Shown here: piece after piece, positions 1-7,158 of the stretch
Position numbering within the stretch: position 1 is the stretch's first letter
Layout of the letters: every line of letters begins with the position of its first letter
Assembly: GCF_000429025.1 (NCBI RefSeq)
Contig: NZ_AUBB01000006.1
Span: forward strand, 496,001-560,000
Source: Actinospineispora spinosispora DSM 44797
Lineage (GTDB): Bacteria > Actinomycetota > Actinomycetes > Mycobacteriales > Pseudonocardiaceae
Direction of reading: 5' to 3'
DNA: 64,000 nt
Made by a program: the position numbers and the translations under genes
Notes under the pieces: model-generated
What the model saw: the letters and a program-made list of their open reading frames with translations, nothing else
Databases searched by the model: none
What the model was told of the DNA's origin: nothing

Positions 1-207
1 GGACGGGCTGCCGCTGTCGCCGTAACCGCGCAGGTCAGTGACAACCACCGAGAACCTCTCGGCCAGAGCCGGGGCGACCCGATGCCACATCAGATGAGTT
101 TCCGGGATGCCGTGCAACAACAACAGCGGCGGCCCGGACCCGCCGCGCCGACCGTGAACCGAGACACCGGACACCACGATGTCGAACTCCACGAAACCGT
201 CGAACAC
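1..207 (-). CDS. alpha/beta-hydrolase, N-terminal part (cut by window edge)
   Basis: This is the first 69 codons of an alpha/beta-hydrolase of the haloalkane dehalogenase / epoxide hydrolase / fluoroacetate dehalogenase type. It shows the oxyanion-hole segment [14 protein letters not shown] near residue 30 and the strand-loop [16 protein letters not shown] near residue 55. The nucleophile elbow and the catalytic His lie outside the window, so the substrate cannot be judged. The GTG start at 207 is preceded by a strong GAGGAGGG ribosome binding site at 211-218. A relic of another hydrolase C-terminus lies just upstream on the same strand. Confidence 0.8.
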   Translation of the reverse strand, partial: MFDGFVEFDIVVSGVSVHGRRGGSGPPLLLLHGIPETHLMWHRVAPALAERFSVVVTDLRGYGDSGSPS

Positions 208-243
208 ACGCCCTCCTCACGGGGGACGAATCCGTTCGAGGGT

Positions 244-414
244 TCACCGGCGGGCCGCGGCGTCCAGCACGCCCCACTCGACAAACCCCCCGACGAACCC
301 CGCTATTCCAGACGGGCCAACTGTGGCCTGGGCGAAGTGGCCACTGCGCTCGAGGGCCAGCAGCGTCGCGTCGGGAAGGCCTGACATCAGTTGCTCCCGC
401 CCATAACGGCCCAC
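244..414 (-). pseudogene. C-terminal relic of an alpha/beta-hydrolase
   Basis: The open frame between an in-frame TGA (415-417) and the TGA at 244-246 reads like the last ~55 residues of an alpha/beta-hydrolase: REQLMSGLPDATLLALERSGHF, which is the usual region around the catalytic His (GHF), followed by a short divergent tail. Everything before this, including the nucleophile, is absent. It lies immediately upstream of, and in the same direction as, the intact hydrolase start at 207. It may be the stump of an older tandem copy. The family call is good, but the exact left limit is uncertain. Confidence 0.55.
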
Positions 415-686
415 TCATGACCTCGACAGACCGGTGACGACAAGCGAGGACCCGGGGAATGCCCGACCGCTGGTCCTCCGCTTGCCTGTCTCCCGCTACC
501 CCGCGACGACGGCCGCCTCGACACCCTCACCGCCGCAACCCGCGAGGCGCCCAGCGCTCCGCTGGTGGTCCGGGCTACGTCCCGATTCCGGTCATTGTCG
601 GAAGCGGATCCCTTGGCCGCGGTGAAGGTGTCAGACCAGGACCGTGTCGAACGAGCTCGACTTCGATTCGTTCGTGTCGCCCGGGC

Positions 687-896
687 TCACCCAGCCGTCG
701 GCCCACGATCCTCATCCGTTCCCTCGCTATCGGCCGACCTCGCTTCGGACCGTCGTCTGGCCAGGTTCACCGCGGCCCGGCGAAGGCGGTACTGCCGCAG
801 GTCGACGGGCTCACGCGGCACCACCCCGCACCGGCAGCCGACGCCGTCGACCGCGACGTCGCCGCAACGATCACAAATCAGGACGCTCATGGACAT
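687..896 (-). CDS. small hypothetical protein with Cys-rich N-terminus
   Basis: A 69-residue frame starting MSMSVLICDRCGDVAVDG and continuing GCRCG: a CxxC pair and a later CxC within the first 25 residues suggest a small metal-binding ribbon, followed by a charged, Arg-rich tail. A GGGGTGAG stretch precedes the ATG at 894-896. I do not recognise a family. The gene is convergent with nothing close and sits alone between the hydrolase relic and the sigma-factor operon. It could be a chance frame in GC-rich DNA. The Cys pattern and ribosome binding site are the only support. Confidence 0.35.
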   Translation of the reverse strand: MSMSVLICDRCGDVAVDGVGCRCGVVPREPVDLRQYRLRRAAVNLARRRSEARSADSEGTDEDRGPTAG

Positions 897-1316
897 CTCA
901 CCCCGCGCAGATAGTCGATCCGGAATCGCCGGGGGCACGAGCGAGAACCCAGCATGACACATCCGCGATCTCCTTGCATACGCAACAAGATCTCCCTCAG
1001 TCATCGCCGCAACGGTTGCGCAACGCTCCGGGTGGTCGTAGCGTCGTAGAAGTTGCCCCTGCCCCCGGCGACAGTCACTCACTGTCGCAGCGGAGGCGTC
1101 TCGATCTTGTCGACCAAAAGTTTTCGTCCGCGGTCCTGGGAGCCACACATCGTCGGTCTCGACCGTGCTGGCGACCGCGATGTCACAGCGGAGCGGGCGA
1201 TTCGTGGAGTCGCCGATCGCGAGCAGCTGGCGGCACCCCGTTCGGCGGGGGTGAACCGGCGCTTCCCCCTTGTTCCGGTTCCCGGCTTCGGCTCGGCGGA
1301 CGACGGACCATCGGTC
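897..1316. other. intergenic region upstream of the anti-sigma/sigma operon
   Basis: I see no convincing gene in these 420 bases. Long frames exist on both strands, but none has family signatures or a ribosome binding site. A perfect 6-bp-arm palindrome CGCAACGGTTGCG lies at 1008-1020 and could be an operator. The promoter of the operon that starts at 1317 is expected here but was not identified with confidence. Confidence 0.4.
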
Positions 1317-1730
1317 ATGGGGGTGCTCGAGGTACGACTGCCCGCGCTCGCGGTGCTGCTGCCTACCGTCCTGGCGATCGCGGCGGATCTGGCCCACCGG
1401 GCCGATCTCGATGTCTCAGAGGTGGACGAGTTCCAGATGGCGGTCGAGGAAGCATGCCGGCCGCTCATTCCGATGGCCATTCCCGGATCGGTGCTCAGTT
1501 GCGATTTCGTGTCGCATGAGAACGGCCTGGAACTGACCGCCAGTGTCGCGGTGGGACCGTCGCACACCCCAGGCGCGGGGCTGGACACCGCGAGCGTGCA
1601 GTGGCACATCCTGTGCACGCTCACCGACGAACTCAGTGTGCTCACCCCGGGTGGCGGCCGAGGTGCTCGCGCCGGGGTCCGCCTTGCCAAACATCGATGC
1701 AACGGCGACGGACGCGAGCCGGGGCCATGA
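1317..1730 (+). CDS. rsbW: RsbW-like anti-sigma factor (GHKL ATPase fold)
   Basis: A 137-residue protein with the layout of short actinobacterial RsbW/UsfX anti-sigma factors. Residues ~1-30 form the first strand and helix (VRLPALAVLLPTVLAIAADL). Near residue 40 is DVSEVDEFQMAVEEAC, the N-box helix of HATPase_c_2 domains. The family normally holds its cognate sigma factor inactive until an anti-anti-sigma factor removes it. The usual Asn of the N box and the glycine-rich ATP lid (here PGGGRGARAG) are only partly recognisable, so ATP binding is uncertain. The gene overlaps the sigma-factor start by 4 nt (ATGA), so the two are translationally coupled. The ATG at 1317 was chosen because family similarity starts there. 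Confidence 0.7.
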   Translation: MGVLEVRLPALAVLLPTVLAIAADLAHRADLDVSEVDEFQMAVEEACRPLIPMAIPGSVLSCDFVSHENGLELTASVAVGPSHTPGAGLDTASVQWHILCTLTDELSVLTPGGGRGARAGVRLAKHRCNGDGREPGP

Positions 1731-2515
1731 CTGCCGTTGCCTCGGTCGACCAGCGCGGTGACGAGGAGTACGCGCACCTACTGCCGTTGCTCGATGCCTA
1801 CTCCGCGATGCGCCCTGGCGACTCCTGTCGCGAGCAGTCGCGCGAACGGTTGATCGCCGGGTTCCTCCCGGTCGCGCAACACATCGCGCAGCGCTACGCC
1901 CACCGAGGCGAACCGGTGGAGGACCTGACCCAGGTGGCCACCATCGGGCTGATCAACGCGATCGACCGCTATCGCCCGGGGCAAGGCCACCACTTTCTCG
2001 GTTACGCCATCCCGACCATGACCGGAGAAGTACGTCGCTACTTCCGCGACCGGGGATGGGCGATACGCGTGCCCCGGCGGCTCAAGGACAACGGCCAACT
2101 GATCAACGGGGTCACGGTCGAGCTGTCCCACCAACTCGGCCGAGCGCCCAAACCGAGCGAGATCGCCGACGCCCTCAACCTGTCGACCGACGACGTCCTG
2201 GAGGCCATCGAAGCCGCCCGGTCCTACCGCGCCACCTCCCTGGACGAGCTGCTCACCGATGACACCGACTCCGACTCCCTGGTGAACCTGCTCGGAAAGT
2301 CCGACACCGAGCTGGAGAAGGTCACCTACACCCACAGCCTCGCGCCGCTGTTGGCCGAGCTCACACCGCGCGAGCGCAACATTCTGATCATGCGGTTCTT
2401 CCACGACATGACCCAGTCCCAGATCGCCGCCAACATCGGATGCTCCCAGATGCACATCTCGCGCATCCTGGCCCACACCCTCAGTCACCTGCGCGACAGA
2501 ATGAACCAGGACTGA
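1727..2515 (+). CDS. sigF: RNA polymerase sigma factor, SigF/SigB stress family
   Basis: A 262-residue group-3 sigma factor. Region 2 contains the core-binding and -10 recognition helices (VEDLTQVATIGLINAIDRY, then FLGYAIPTMTGEVRRYFRDRGWAIRVPRRLK). Region 3 follows (VELSHQLGRAPKPSEIADAL). Region 4 carries the -35-binding helix-turn-helix (LTPRERNILIMRFFHDMTQSQIAANIGCSQMHISRILAHTLSHLR). Proteins of this kind direct general stress, stationary-phase or envelope regulons in actinobacteria. Its start overlaps the anti-sigma gene (ATGA at 1727-1730). Two promoters of the GTTT-n15-GGGTA type expected for this family lie within 6 kb (3156-3180 and 7334-7358), so nearby genes are likely targets. Confidence 0.9.
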   Translation: MTAVASVDQRGDEEYAHLLPLLDAYSAMRPGDSCREQSRERLIAGFLPVAQHIAQRYAHRGEPVEDLTQVATIGLINAIDRYRPGQGHHFLGYAIPTMTGEVRRYFRDRGWAIRVPRRLKDNGQLINGVTVELSHQLGRAPKPSEIADALNLSTDDVLEAIEAARSYRATSLDELLTDDTDSDSLVNLLGKSDTELEKVTYTHSLAPLLAELTPRERNILIMRFFHDMTQSQIAANIGCSQMHISRILAHTLSHLRDRMNQD

Positions 2516-2626
2516 GCCCGGCGGCCCATCCGGGAGAGACCTTCATGACCGTGCCGCGACCGTGATCCGGAGCTGTTCCTCCCGATCGGCGACGCGGCAT
2601 GGTCGAGGTGTACCGGAGCCCCGCGA

Positions 2627-2905
2627 TCAGCTCGTCCGGTGTGATTCGTCGTGCTTCGGCTGGGTGTCGAGAGCGCGAGCCTCGGCCCCGGAGAGCCCCA
2701 CGTCGCCCTCGTCCTGACCGGCGACCCGGCCGACGAACTCCTCGCTGGGGGCCGTGCCGGTGGTGGAAGCGGAGTCACCACCCGCGTCGCCGTCGACACC
2801 ACCGGTGGCCCGGCTCTGCGCCACATGCGAGTCCTCGGCCACGTCGGACTCGAGATTCTTCGGTGAGCGGCTCAGCAAGCCTCGTACCTTGTCCATCAAC
2901 GACAT
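2627..2905 (-). CDS. small acidic protein with FxGRVAGxDxG motif (copy 1)
   Basis: A 92-residue hydrophilic protein. The N-terminus is a short amphipathic basic segment (MSLMDKVRGLLSRSPK). The middle is acidic, and near residue 55 lies STTGTAPSEEFVGRVAGQDE followed by GDVGLSGAEARA. The same motif occurs in the product of 3714-4010, so the two are paralogous modules. The ATG at 2905 has GGGGAG 8 nt upstream, which favours it over the GTG codons further up. No enzyme signature is visible and the function is unknown. It lies between the stress sigma factor and its paralogue, which fits a stress-response role only by association. Confidence 0.65.
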   Translation of the reverse strand: MSLMDKVRGLLSRSPKNLESDVAEDSHVAQSRATGGVDGDAGGDSASTTGTAPSEEFVGRVAGQDEGDVGLSGAEARALDTQPKHDESHRTS

Positions 2906-3155
2906 CACAGACACTCCCCTACCTCGCCGGCCGACACCGGATCAGCGACCCGAGAACGACTGGTTGCGTTGGCAAATCTCGCGCGGTGCTCATGAGCGAA
3001 TCGCTCACGTCACTTCCCGACCGTCTACCCACCCTCGCCGCAGGTATGTCAGCCGAGCCGGACCCACGTCGACGCACCCCGATCGCGGTCGACCGGTCGG
3101 GCTGAACGGCTCGAGCGCACGGTGTGGAACGAGGTCAGATCATCGGTTGGTCGGT

Positions 3156-3180
3156 GTTTCGGCCAATGTGGGCTGGGTAG
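3156..3180 (+). promoter_or_regulatory. SigF/SigB-type promoter GTTT-n15-GGGTAG
   Basis: GTTT at 3156-3159 and GGGTAG at 3175-3180 are separated by 15 nt. This is the spacing and sequence expected for SigF/SigB-type promoters in actinobacteria (GTTT-n15 to 17-GGGTAT). The GTG start at 3189 begins 8 nt after the -10 element, where transcription should begin, so the mRNA would be leaderless. The same element occurs on the other strand at 7334-7358. Confidence 0.6.
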
Positions 3181-3188
3181 CCGAGCAG

Positions 3189-3596
3189 GTGGCAGTAAAT
3201 CGCTTTCCGTTTACATTCAGCACCGGCTTTCGCCTCGCCGGGCTCCCGTTCGGAATCCTGCCGGTGACGAGCGGCGTCGTGCTGGACAACAACACGTTCA
3301 CCGCGCGACTCGGCTTCTGGCGGGTGCGCACTCCACTGGCCAACGTGCGATCAGCAACGCTGTCAGGACCGTTCAGTCTCATGAAAACGGCTGGTCCGGC
3401 GCGTCTGTCTCTCGCCGATCGCGGCCTGACATTCGCCACCAACCCGGATCAAGGCGTATGTGTGCAATTCCATGAGTCGGTCAGCGGGGTCGATCCTCTG
3501 GGAATGATCCGCCACCCAGGCCTGACCGTCACTGTCGCGGACTGTTCCGGCCTGGTGCGGGCGTTGAGCGTCGCGGTGACACGAAACCCTAGATAG
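3189..3596 (+). CDS. conserved actinobacterial hypothetical protein (135 aa)
   Basis: The protein begins VAVNRFPFTFSTGFRLAG and contains FGFWRVRTPLANV-like and GPARLSLADRGLTFATN segments, ending with DPLGMIRHPGLTVTVAD. I recognise this pattern from a conserved, uncharacterised actinobacterial family. It has no membrane segment or signal peptide and looks like a small soluble beta-rich domain. No ribosome binding site precedes the GTG, but a SigF-type promoter ends 8 nt upstream, so a leaderless start is the simplest reading. An in-frame GTG at 3168 falls inside the promoter and is therefore less likely. The role is unknown; control by the stress sigma factor is inferred. Confidence 0.75.
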   Translation: MAVNRFPFTFSTGFRLAGLPFGILPVTSGVVLDNNTFTARLGFWRVRTPLANVRSATLSGPFSLMKTAGPARLSLADRGLTFATNPDQGVCVQFHESVSGVDPLGMIRHPGLTVTVADCSGLVRALSVAVTRNPR

Positions 3597-3657
3597 TCGC
3601 CGTGACCCAGGCTGCACGATCCTCGATCCGAACCGACGATCGACACGAGGAGATCGC

Positions 3658-3717
3658 ATGCCGCACTTCGCCACCTCACACTCGCTGCTCCGCCTCGGCG
3701 GGCACGATTCACGGTGA
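3658..3717 (+). CDS. 19-codon leader-type ORF coupled to the next gene
   Basis: An ATG at 3658 preceded by a very good ribosome binding site (GAGGAG at 3647-3652, 5 nt spacing) opens a 19-residue frame, MPHFATSHSLLRLGGHDSR, whose TGA (3715-3717) overlaps the GTG of the next gene (GTGA). The strongest ribosome binding site of this operon belongs to this mini-ORF and not to the longer gene. The arrangement suggests translational coupling or a leader peptide. No sequence family is recognisable. Confidence 0.45.
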   Translation: MPHFATSHSLLRLGGHDSR

Positions 3718-4010
3718 GTGGAGAGCATGCCGAGCTGGGCGAGGACCGCGGCTCGACCACGGGCACCGGTCGAGCCGGGGCCTTCGCCGGGCGGGTCGCC
3801 GGAGACGACGTCGGTTACCCGGGTGAGACCGGCGCGGAGGCTCTTCGGCAGCACACCTGTCCCGCTGTCCCGGGTCCCGACGGTCCCCTCGGCCCCCGAC
3901 GCGTCCACGCGGTGACCGAGCCGGGGTGCCGATCGTTGCGCGCGCGATACTCCTCTGCGCGAAGCGCTGGGCCTCCGGCCCCGTGCGCCGCCTCTCCGAG
4001 TGAGCGCTGA
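3714..4010 (+). CDS. small protein with FxGRVAGxDxG motif (copy 2)
   Basis: A 98-residue protein with an N-terminal STTGTGRAGAFAGRVAGDD block and GYPGETGAEAL, clearly matching the block in the product of 2627-2905 (shared STTGT, F-GRVAG-D-G, GAEA). The C-terminal half is Pro/Arg/Ser-rich and has no counterpart in the first copy, so it may be disordered or shifted out of the original frame. It starts with GTG at 3714 inside the stop of a 19-codon ORF and ends TGATG with the MerR-type gene, making a tightly coupled three-gene chain. The function is unknown. Confidence 0.55.
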   Translation: MSGEHAELGEDRGSTTGTGRAGAFAGRVAGDDVGYPGETGAEALRQHTCPAVPGPDGPLGPRRVHAVTEPGCRSLRARYSSARSAGPPAPCAASPSER

Positions 4011-5008
4011 TGGCCCCCCGCACCGGTACCGGCACCGTCGTCGACGGTGCGACCGCTGTCGAGCTGCGCGGGGCGTGGACGGTGGCCGCTGTGGCCAGGA
4101 GGCTGGGTGTCGCACCATCGACGTTGCGCAGCTGGAGTCTTCGGTACGGCATCGGCCCTCGGGGTCATGAAGCCGGGCGGCACCGCCGCTACTCCGCCGC
4201 CGACGTCACCGAGCTCGACAGGATGTGCCACCTGGTCGAGGGCGGGATGGCGCTGGCCGCAGCGGCCGATGTCGCCAGAGCCGACCGCGCGAGCGACGCC
4301 GCGGCGGACCCGGTGCCGCACGCGTGTCCGGCACGGGGCGACGGGGCGATGTCCGCATCGGGTCCGGTCGGTCGGGTGGGTTCGGCAACGGTGCGACGGG
4401 TGGTTCGGGCAGCCCGGTGCTTTGCAACCGAAACGATCTCGGCCGCCCTCGGCGTCAGTTTCGACTCCCTCGGGGTGATCGCCACCTGGGACCAGCTGTG
4501 TCGTCCGGCGCTCGTTGCACTGGCCGATCCACGTCTGCGGCCCGACGGTTGCATCGACGCGGAGCTGCTGCTGAGTTGGACGATCGCCACCAGCCTTCGC
4601 AGGCTGGTGATCCCGGAGGTCGTCCCCGGAGCAGGCCGGGTGCTGCTGGCCTGTGGTCCCGGCGAGCATCACAGCCTGCCGCTGGAAGCCCTGGCCGCCG
4701 CACTGGCCGAGTCCGGTGTGCACGTTCGCATGTTGGGGCCGGCGGTGCCCGACACGGCGTTGCTGCACGCGGCTGAACAGCTCCACCCGACGGCGGTCGT
4801 GGTGTGGGCGCAGCTCGCCAGGTCCGCGAAACCCACCCAGCTACGGCGGCTGCTCGACGTGACCGGCGTGGTGGTGGCCGCCGGCCCGGGTTGGGTGGAT
4901 CGTTCGCTGCCTACCGCGGTCGCCCGGGTTCACACCCTGTGGGAAGCGCTCGATCTGGCCACCCGTCGGGGCCGACCCCCACCCGGAGCAACGCCTACCT
5001 CGGGATGA
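4010..5008 (+). CDS. MerR-type regulator with C-terminal B12-binding-like domain
   Basis: A 332-residue protein. Residues ~20-65 are a MerR helix-turn-helix (WTVAAVARRLGVAPSTLRSW, then RHRRYSAADVTELDRM). Residues ~190-310 resemble the cobalamin-binding fold of CarH/LitR-like proteins, with LLACGPGEHHSLPLEALAAA in the place of the DxHxxG loop that carries the lower axial His. The Ser-Leu-Pro after the His departs from the classical loop, so cobalamin binding and light sensing are inference only. The linker is long (residues ~85-140) and low in complexity. The start overlaps the preceding stop by one base (TGATG). It may regulate its own operon or nearby stress genes. Confidence 0.7.
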   Translation: MAPRTGTGTVVDGATAVELRGAWTVAAVARRLGVAPSTLRSWSLRYGIGPRGHEAGRHRRYSAADVTELDRMCHLVEGGMALAAAADVARADRASDAAADPVPHACPARGDGAMSASGPVGRVGSATVRRVVRAARCFATETISAALGVSFDSLGVIATWDQLCRPALVALADPRLRPDGCIDAELLLSWTIATSLRRLVIPEVVPGAGRVLLACGPGEHHSLPLEALAAALAESGVHVRMLGPAVPDTALLHAAEQLHPTAVVVWAQLARSAKPTQLRRLLDVTGVVVAAGPGWVDRSLPTAVARVHTLWEALDLATRRGRPPPGATPTSG

Positions 5009-5059
5009 GGCGTCTCGCGTTGCTCGGCGGCATGTCCGATCGCGCGGGCCCATGCTGGT

Positions 5060-5458
5060 GAGATGGAGATCCCGTCGCGGTCGTAGACGACGGTCAGGTT
5101 GCCCAGCTCCTGTCGCACTGCCAGCGACGACGCCTCCGAGGTCACGCCCTCTTCGAATGTCCCCATCGGATGCGATCACCTAGATCCGGTGGTCGAACGG
5201 GCCGTCCTGTGCGCCGCGTCCGGATCGAAGGTGTCCCTCCGGTTCCATGCCGTACCCCGCGAAGTAGAGCTGCAGGTACAGGGTCGAGCTGGAATGGCCG
5301 GCCGACAACACGATCAGCCGGTGTCGGCCGGGTCGTGGCGCATCACCCTCCGTCCGGTCCTCGGGTACCCGGGCACGGGTCAGAGCGGCCATGCGGCCCC
5401 GCGAGGTCGTCCCACCGGTGCCGACCGATGGAGAAGTGATGGTCACAGAGCCCCTCAC
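5060..5458 (-). pseudogene. tkt: degraded transketolase fragment
   Basis: Read on the minus strand, short segments of the N-terminal thiamine-diphosphate half of transketolase appear in the correct order but in different frames. LIVLSAGHSSSTLYLQLYFA and GYGM come first, then FDPDAA in one frame, then PFDHRI in another, an in-frame TAG near 5182, VIASDGD, a frameshift, and finally EEGVTSEASSLA with LGNLTVVYDRDGISI. About 55 residues between GYGM and FDPDAA are missing, as is everything after ISI. This is a non-functional relic. Only the boundaries are uncertain. Confidence 0.75.
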
Positions 5459-5583
5459 CGCACGGTGGGTGTGGATCAGCCGCGGCCGGTCGGATTCATG
5501 ATCGACACGATCCCGACGCCGAGAGCGCGGACCGTGCAGGCAGGGGCAGGGCCGTCATTCACCCGTTCCTCGCGCCGCGCGCG

Positions 5584-6354
5584 TTATCGCTGAGTGACCT
5601 GTGCTGATGTCGGGGTCGACGAGCTCAGCACCCCGGGGTCGAGTTCGCGGGTGACGAGCTGACGCGCGACGTCGGCCAATCGCAGGTTGTGTCCGCGGGC
5701 GTAGCCGCGTAGCTGATCGAACGCCTGGTCCATCCTGAGGCCGAGATGCTGGGAGAGGACACCTTTGGCCTGTTCGATGATGATGCGGCTGTTGAGCGCG
5801 TGCTGGAGCTGTTCGTTCACGATCTCGCCGCGGTGGATCGCTCGTTCCTGCAGGATGCCCACCGTGGCGACGTCAGCCAGTGCCTGGGCCACGACGAGAT
5901 CGTCCTCGGGTAGGGGGCCGGGCTGGCGGTGGAACAGGTTGAGCGCCCCGATCGCCTCACCGCGCAGTCGCAGCGGCAATGCGTGCACCGAAGCGAACGT
6001 CGTACGCCTGCTGATGATCGCGGCGAACCGTGGCCACCGATGCTCGGCTTCGCTCAAGTCCGGCACGCTGACCGGTGCCCCGGTCCGGATGCACTCCACA
6101 CAGGGGCCCTGATCGGCCTGGACCTGCAACAGGTCCAGCACATCGGCGTCCTGGCTGGAGGACGCGACCGCATGCAGCTGCCCTCGGGCATCGATCACCA
6201 TGATCGCCGCCGCCTCGGCCGTGAAGAGCCCGACGCTGTAGCCGACCAGGCGATCCAGCAACTCGATCATGTCGTAGTCGTCGACCAGCGTGTCGGTCAG
6301 ATCGACGAACGCGCGAGTCAGCAGCCGTTCCCGGCCCGCCTGTGTCTGCACCAT
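5584..6354 (-). CDS. GAF-ANTAR transcription antitermination regulator
   Basis: A 256-residue protein. Residues ~25-165 are a GAF sensor domain (LFTAEAAAIMVIDARGQLHA, then DQGPCVECIRTGAPVSVPDL and RGEAIGALNLFHRQPGPL). Residues ~185-245 are an ANTAR RNA-binding domain (LNSRIIIEQAKGVLSQHLGL, then AFDQLRGYARGHNLRLADVA). ANTAR proteins bind paired hairpins in nascent RNA and prevent termination. The GAF ligand is unknown. The ATG at 6354 has a GGAAGGAAA site 8 nt upstream and is preferred to the GTG at 6372. It lies 30 nt downstream of a second gene of the same design, so the two probably form an operon. Confidence 0.88.
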   Translation of the reverse strand: MVQTQAGRERLLTRAFVDLTDTLVDDYDMIELLDRLVGYSVGLFTAEAAAIMVIDARGQLHAVASSSQDADVLDLLQVQADQGPCVECIRTGAPVSVPDLSEAEHRWPRFAAIISRRTTFASVHALPLRLRGEAIGALNLFHRQPGPLPEDDLVVAQALADVATVGILQERAIHRGEIVNEQLQHALNSRIIIEQAKGVLSQHLGLRMDQAFDQLRGYARGHNLRLADVARQLVTRELDPGVLSSSTPTSAQVTQR

Positions 6355-6384
6355 GACAGCTTTCCTTCCCACCAGGACACACGG

Positions 6385-7158
6385 CTAAGCCATGTCGTCG
6401 GTGAACACCAACCGACGGTTCACCACGTCGGTTGCTACGTCAATCAATAGCCTGCGATGGGCGAAAGCGTGACCACGCAGCCGCGCCAACGCCTCGGTAG
6501 CACTGACTCCGAGCTGCACCAGCACCATCCCGATGGCCTGATGCACCTCGGCGCGGTTACCCGCCGACAGATCCAGCCAGTGCTCGTCGCCGCCAGTGTT
6601 GCTTGCGTCCTGACCTTGGTTCTGGTCAAGGCGAGCCTCGGGTGCGGTCAGCAGCCCCAACATCACCAACGTCGCAACGTCGACCGCCGCCGAGACGTCG
6701 TTGAACTGGGCCCGGTTCAGCCCACCCGCCGTGGTCCGGTACATGTCGAGGACCCCGAGATTGGTCGCCCCCCACTGCAACGGCAGCGCGAACAACGCCC
6801 GGATCAGGGTTTGTTCGGCGACGGAGGCGGCGAAGATCGGCCACCGTTCCACCTCGACGGAGTGCAGGAGATCCGGGACCAGAACCGACCTCCCGGACGC
6901 CGCCGCCTGGACGCAAGCACCCTCGTTGAGAGTGAACTGCAGCTCCTCGAGCCGCTGCGCGGTCGCGTCGCTGGCCCACAACGTCTCCGTCGTCTCGGTC
7001 GCGGTGAGCACCGACATCGCGGCACCGTCCACGTCCGCACCAGCGACACACGCCCGACAGACCTGCCGCGCCAACTCTCGGCCATCACCGCGGACACCGT
7101 GCGGGGAGTCGGCCATCGACTCCAACAGCGCACGGGTCACAGGACCCTGTTCAGCCAT
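6385..7158 (-). CDS. GAF-ANTAR transcription antitermination regulator (second copy)
   Basis: A 257-residue protein with an N-terminal GAF domain (VDGAAMSVLTATETTETLWA, then LNEGACVQAAASGRSVLVPD and GATNLGVLDMYRTTAGGL) and a C-terminal ANTAR domain (AEVHQAIGMVLVQLGVSATE, then ARLRGHAFAHRRLLIDVATD). The ATG at 7158 is where GAF similarity begins; the longer upstream frame is Cys- and Arg-rich and unlikely to be translated. A GTTT-n15-GGGTAG promoter lies about 175 nt upstream on the same strand, so stress-sigma control of both ANTAR genes is plausible. The two paralogues share layout but differ strongly in sequence. Confidence 0.85.
   Translation of the reverse strand: MAEQGPVTRALLESMADSPHGVRGDGRELARQVCRACVAGADVDGAAMSVLTATETTETLWASDATAQRLEELQFTLNEGACVQAAASGRSVLVPDLLHSVEVERWPIFAASVAEQTLIRALFALPLQWGATNLGVLDMYRTTAGGLNRAQFNDVSAAVDVATLVMLGLLTAPEARLDQNQGQDASNTGGDEHWLDLSAGNRAEVHQAIGMVLVQLGVSATEALARLRGHAFAHRRLLIDVATDVVNRRLVFTDDMA

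Noticed and set aside
434..957. Plus-strand frames between the hydrolase relic and the sigma operon
   Set aside because: Arg/Pro/Ser-rich translations without start signals or family similarity. A possible decayed gene cannot be named.
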